Source of the DNA: Vibrio japonicus
GTDB lineage: Bacteria; Pseudomonadota; Gammaproteobacteria; Enterobacterales; Vibrionaceae
NCBI RefSeq assembly: GCF_024582835.1
Contig: NZ_CP102096.1
Location: 2,108,001 to 2,172,000 of the forward strand
Direction: 5' to 3'
DNA: 64,000 nt
In this document: positions 63,314 through 64,000 of the stretch, in pieces
How positions within the stretch are numbered: the first letter of the stretch is position 1
Layout of the letters: every line of letters starts with the position of its first letter
Program-made: the position numbers and the translations under genes
Notes under the pieces: generated by a model
What the model saw: the letters and a program-made list of their open reading frames with translations, nothing else
Told to the model about the DNA's origin: nothing
Databases searched by the model: none

Positions 63314-64000
63314 TTAACTGTGTGTCTCGTTAAACAACTCGAACGGCAACTGGAATCCGCGTTTAGATAGCGAGTCGTGACACTGAGGAATAACACCGGT
63401 CGCGGTGTAATAGCCTAAGACATTACCTTCTGCATCTACGCCCTGTCGCTGAAATTTAAAAATCTCAGACATGGTAATAACCTCGCCTTCCATCCCATTA
63501 ATTTCAGATATGTTGACCATTCGACGCTTACCATCTTCTTGGCGCTCCATTTGCACCACAATATGAATGGCAGAAGCGATCTGTGCTCGCAAGTTTTTGG
63601 TAGAGATATTCCATCCTGCCATCGCAAACATGTTTTCTACACGACTCAACGCATCGCGAGGTGTGTTCGCATGTATTGTGGCAAGCGATCCATCGTGACC
63701 AGTGTTCATCGCCGCTAACATATCCACTGCTTCACTTCCCCGCACTTCCCCTAACACGATCCGATCGGGGCGCATACGCAGGGAGTTTTTTACTAGCTCA
63801 CGCTGAGTAATTTCCCCTTTTCCTTCCAAGTTGGCAGGGCGAGTTTCTAATCTGACCACATGAGGTTGCTGAAGTTGTAGCTCCGCTGAATCTTCAATGG
63901 TAATAATGCGATCTTCTTGGGGAATAAAGCCGGAAAAGATATTGAGCGTTGTGGTTTTACCAGAACCTGTACCGCCTGAGATAAGTATGTTCAGTTCACC
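63314..64000 (-). CDS. tadA: Tad pilus assembly ATPase TadA (CpaF), C-terminal part, cut by window edge
   Basis: The frame is open to the right edge, so at least 228 residues are visible. They begin with [20 protein letters not shown], containing the Walker A loop. Then come the acidic Asp box ([10 protein letters not shown]), [20 protein letters not shown] (Walker B region) and [20 protein letters not shown] (His box). This is the typical C-terminal half of TadA/CpaF secretion ATPases, which drive pilus assembly in the cytoplasm. Its N-terminal domain lies outside the window. Confidence 0.93.
   Translation of the reverse strand, partial: GELNILISGGTGSGKTTTLNIFSGFIPQEDRIITIEDSAELQLQQPHVVRLETRPANLEGKGEITQRELVKNSLRMRPDRIVLGEVRGSEAVDMLAAMNTGHDGSLATIHANTPRDALSRVENMFAMAGWNISTKNLRAQIASAIHIVVQMERQEDGKRRMVNISEINGMEGEVITMSEIFKFQRQGVDAEGNVLGYYTATGVIPQCHDSLSKRGFQLPFELFNETHS

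Overview
The window looks like a chromosomal segment of a Vibrio, most probably of the Harveyi clade. The reasons are the whole set of housekeeping proteins (SecDF-YajC, Tgt, QueA, the long 343-residue DapD, OxyR next to a 2-Cys peroxiredoxin, AceBA, GlpFKRD), the Gfc capsule genes and the Tad pilus genes. This is judged from protein sequences alone; no database search was possible, so the species is not fixed.

Region 1 (1-22.4 kb, almost all on the minus strand) is a polysaccharide (capsule or O-antigen-like) locus. Transcription enters at about 22.4 kb. It passes a small lipoprotein, a KpsD-like outer-membrane exporter, a KpsM-like ABC permease and a KpsE-like inner-membrane protein. Then come the four dTDP-L-rhamnose genes (rfbA, rfbC, rfbD, rfbB) with two family-2 glycosyltransferases between them, a giant WbsX-GT4-GT2 protein and a sulfotransferase-like protein. 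A nested insertion sequence scar (6.26-7.98 kb) follows. Beyond it lie a fragmentary gene, two unrecognised or poorly known proteins, a RgpF-HAD fusion, two more sulfotransferase-like genes and a glycosyltransferase cut by the window edge. No KpsT ATPase and no KpsC/KpsS is present in the window.

Region 2 (22.6-26.7 kb, plus strand) is gfcABCD, divergent from the export genes. A terminator-like hairpin lies between gfcA and gfcB.

Region 3 (26.8-36.5 kb) is mostly conserved core: trhP-yfhL, a small accessory spot with two hypothetical reading frames, mepA, a DUF1904 gene, then queA, tgt, yajC, secD and secF on the minus strand.

Region 4 (36.5-42.2 kb) has a CBS-domain protein and a sucrose module: a LacI-type regulator divergent from scrB-scrA-scrK.

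Region 5 (42.3-49.1 kb) has the glyoxylate shunt (aceB-aceA), a 600-bp non-coding stretch with a cluster of palindromes, oxyR divergent from a peroxiredoxin gene, and dapD.

Region 6 (49.1-56.0 kb) has a TetR gene divergent from two small genes across a striking double palindrome, then the glycerol regulon glpF-glpK, glpR, glpD with GlpR-like operators.

Region 7 (56.1-64 kb) has NnrS, a gamma-glutamylcyclotransferase-fold protein, a LysR regulator divergent from a ChrA-type transporter, and tadA-tadB-tadC-tadD, with tadA running off the right edge.

No tRNA, rRNA or CRISPR array was seen. The strongest candidate for something new is the polysaccharide locus. Three separate sulfotransferase-like genes, a three-domain WbsX/GT4/GT2 protein and a RgpF/HAD fusion next to a separate partner-domain protein together suggest a sulfated, rhamnose-containing surface glycan exported by a Gfc/Kps hybrid machinery.
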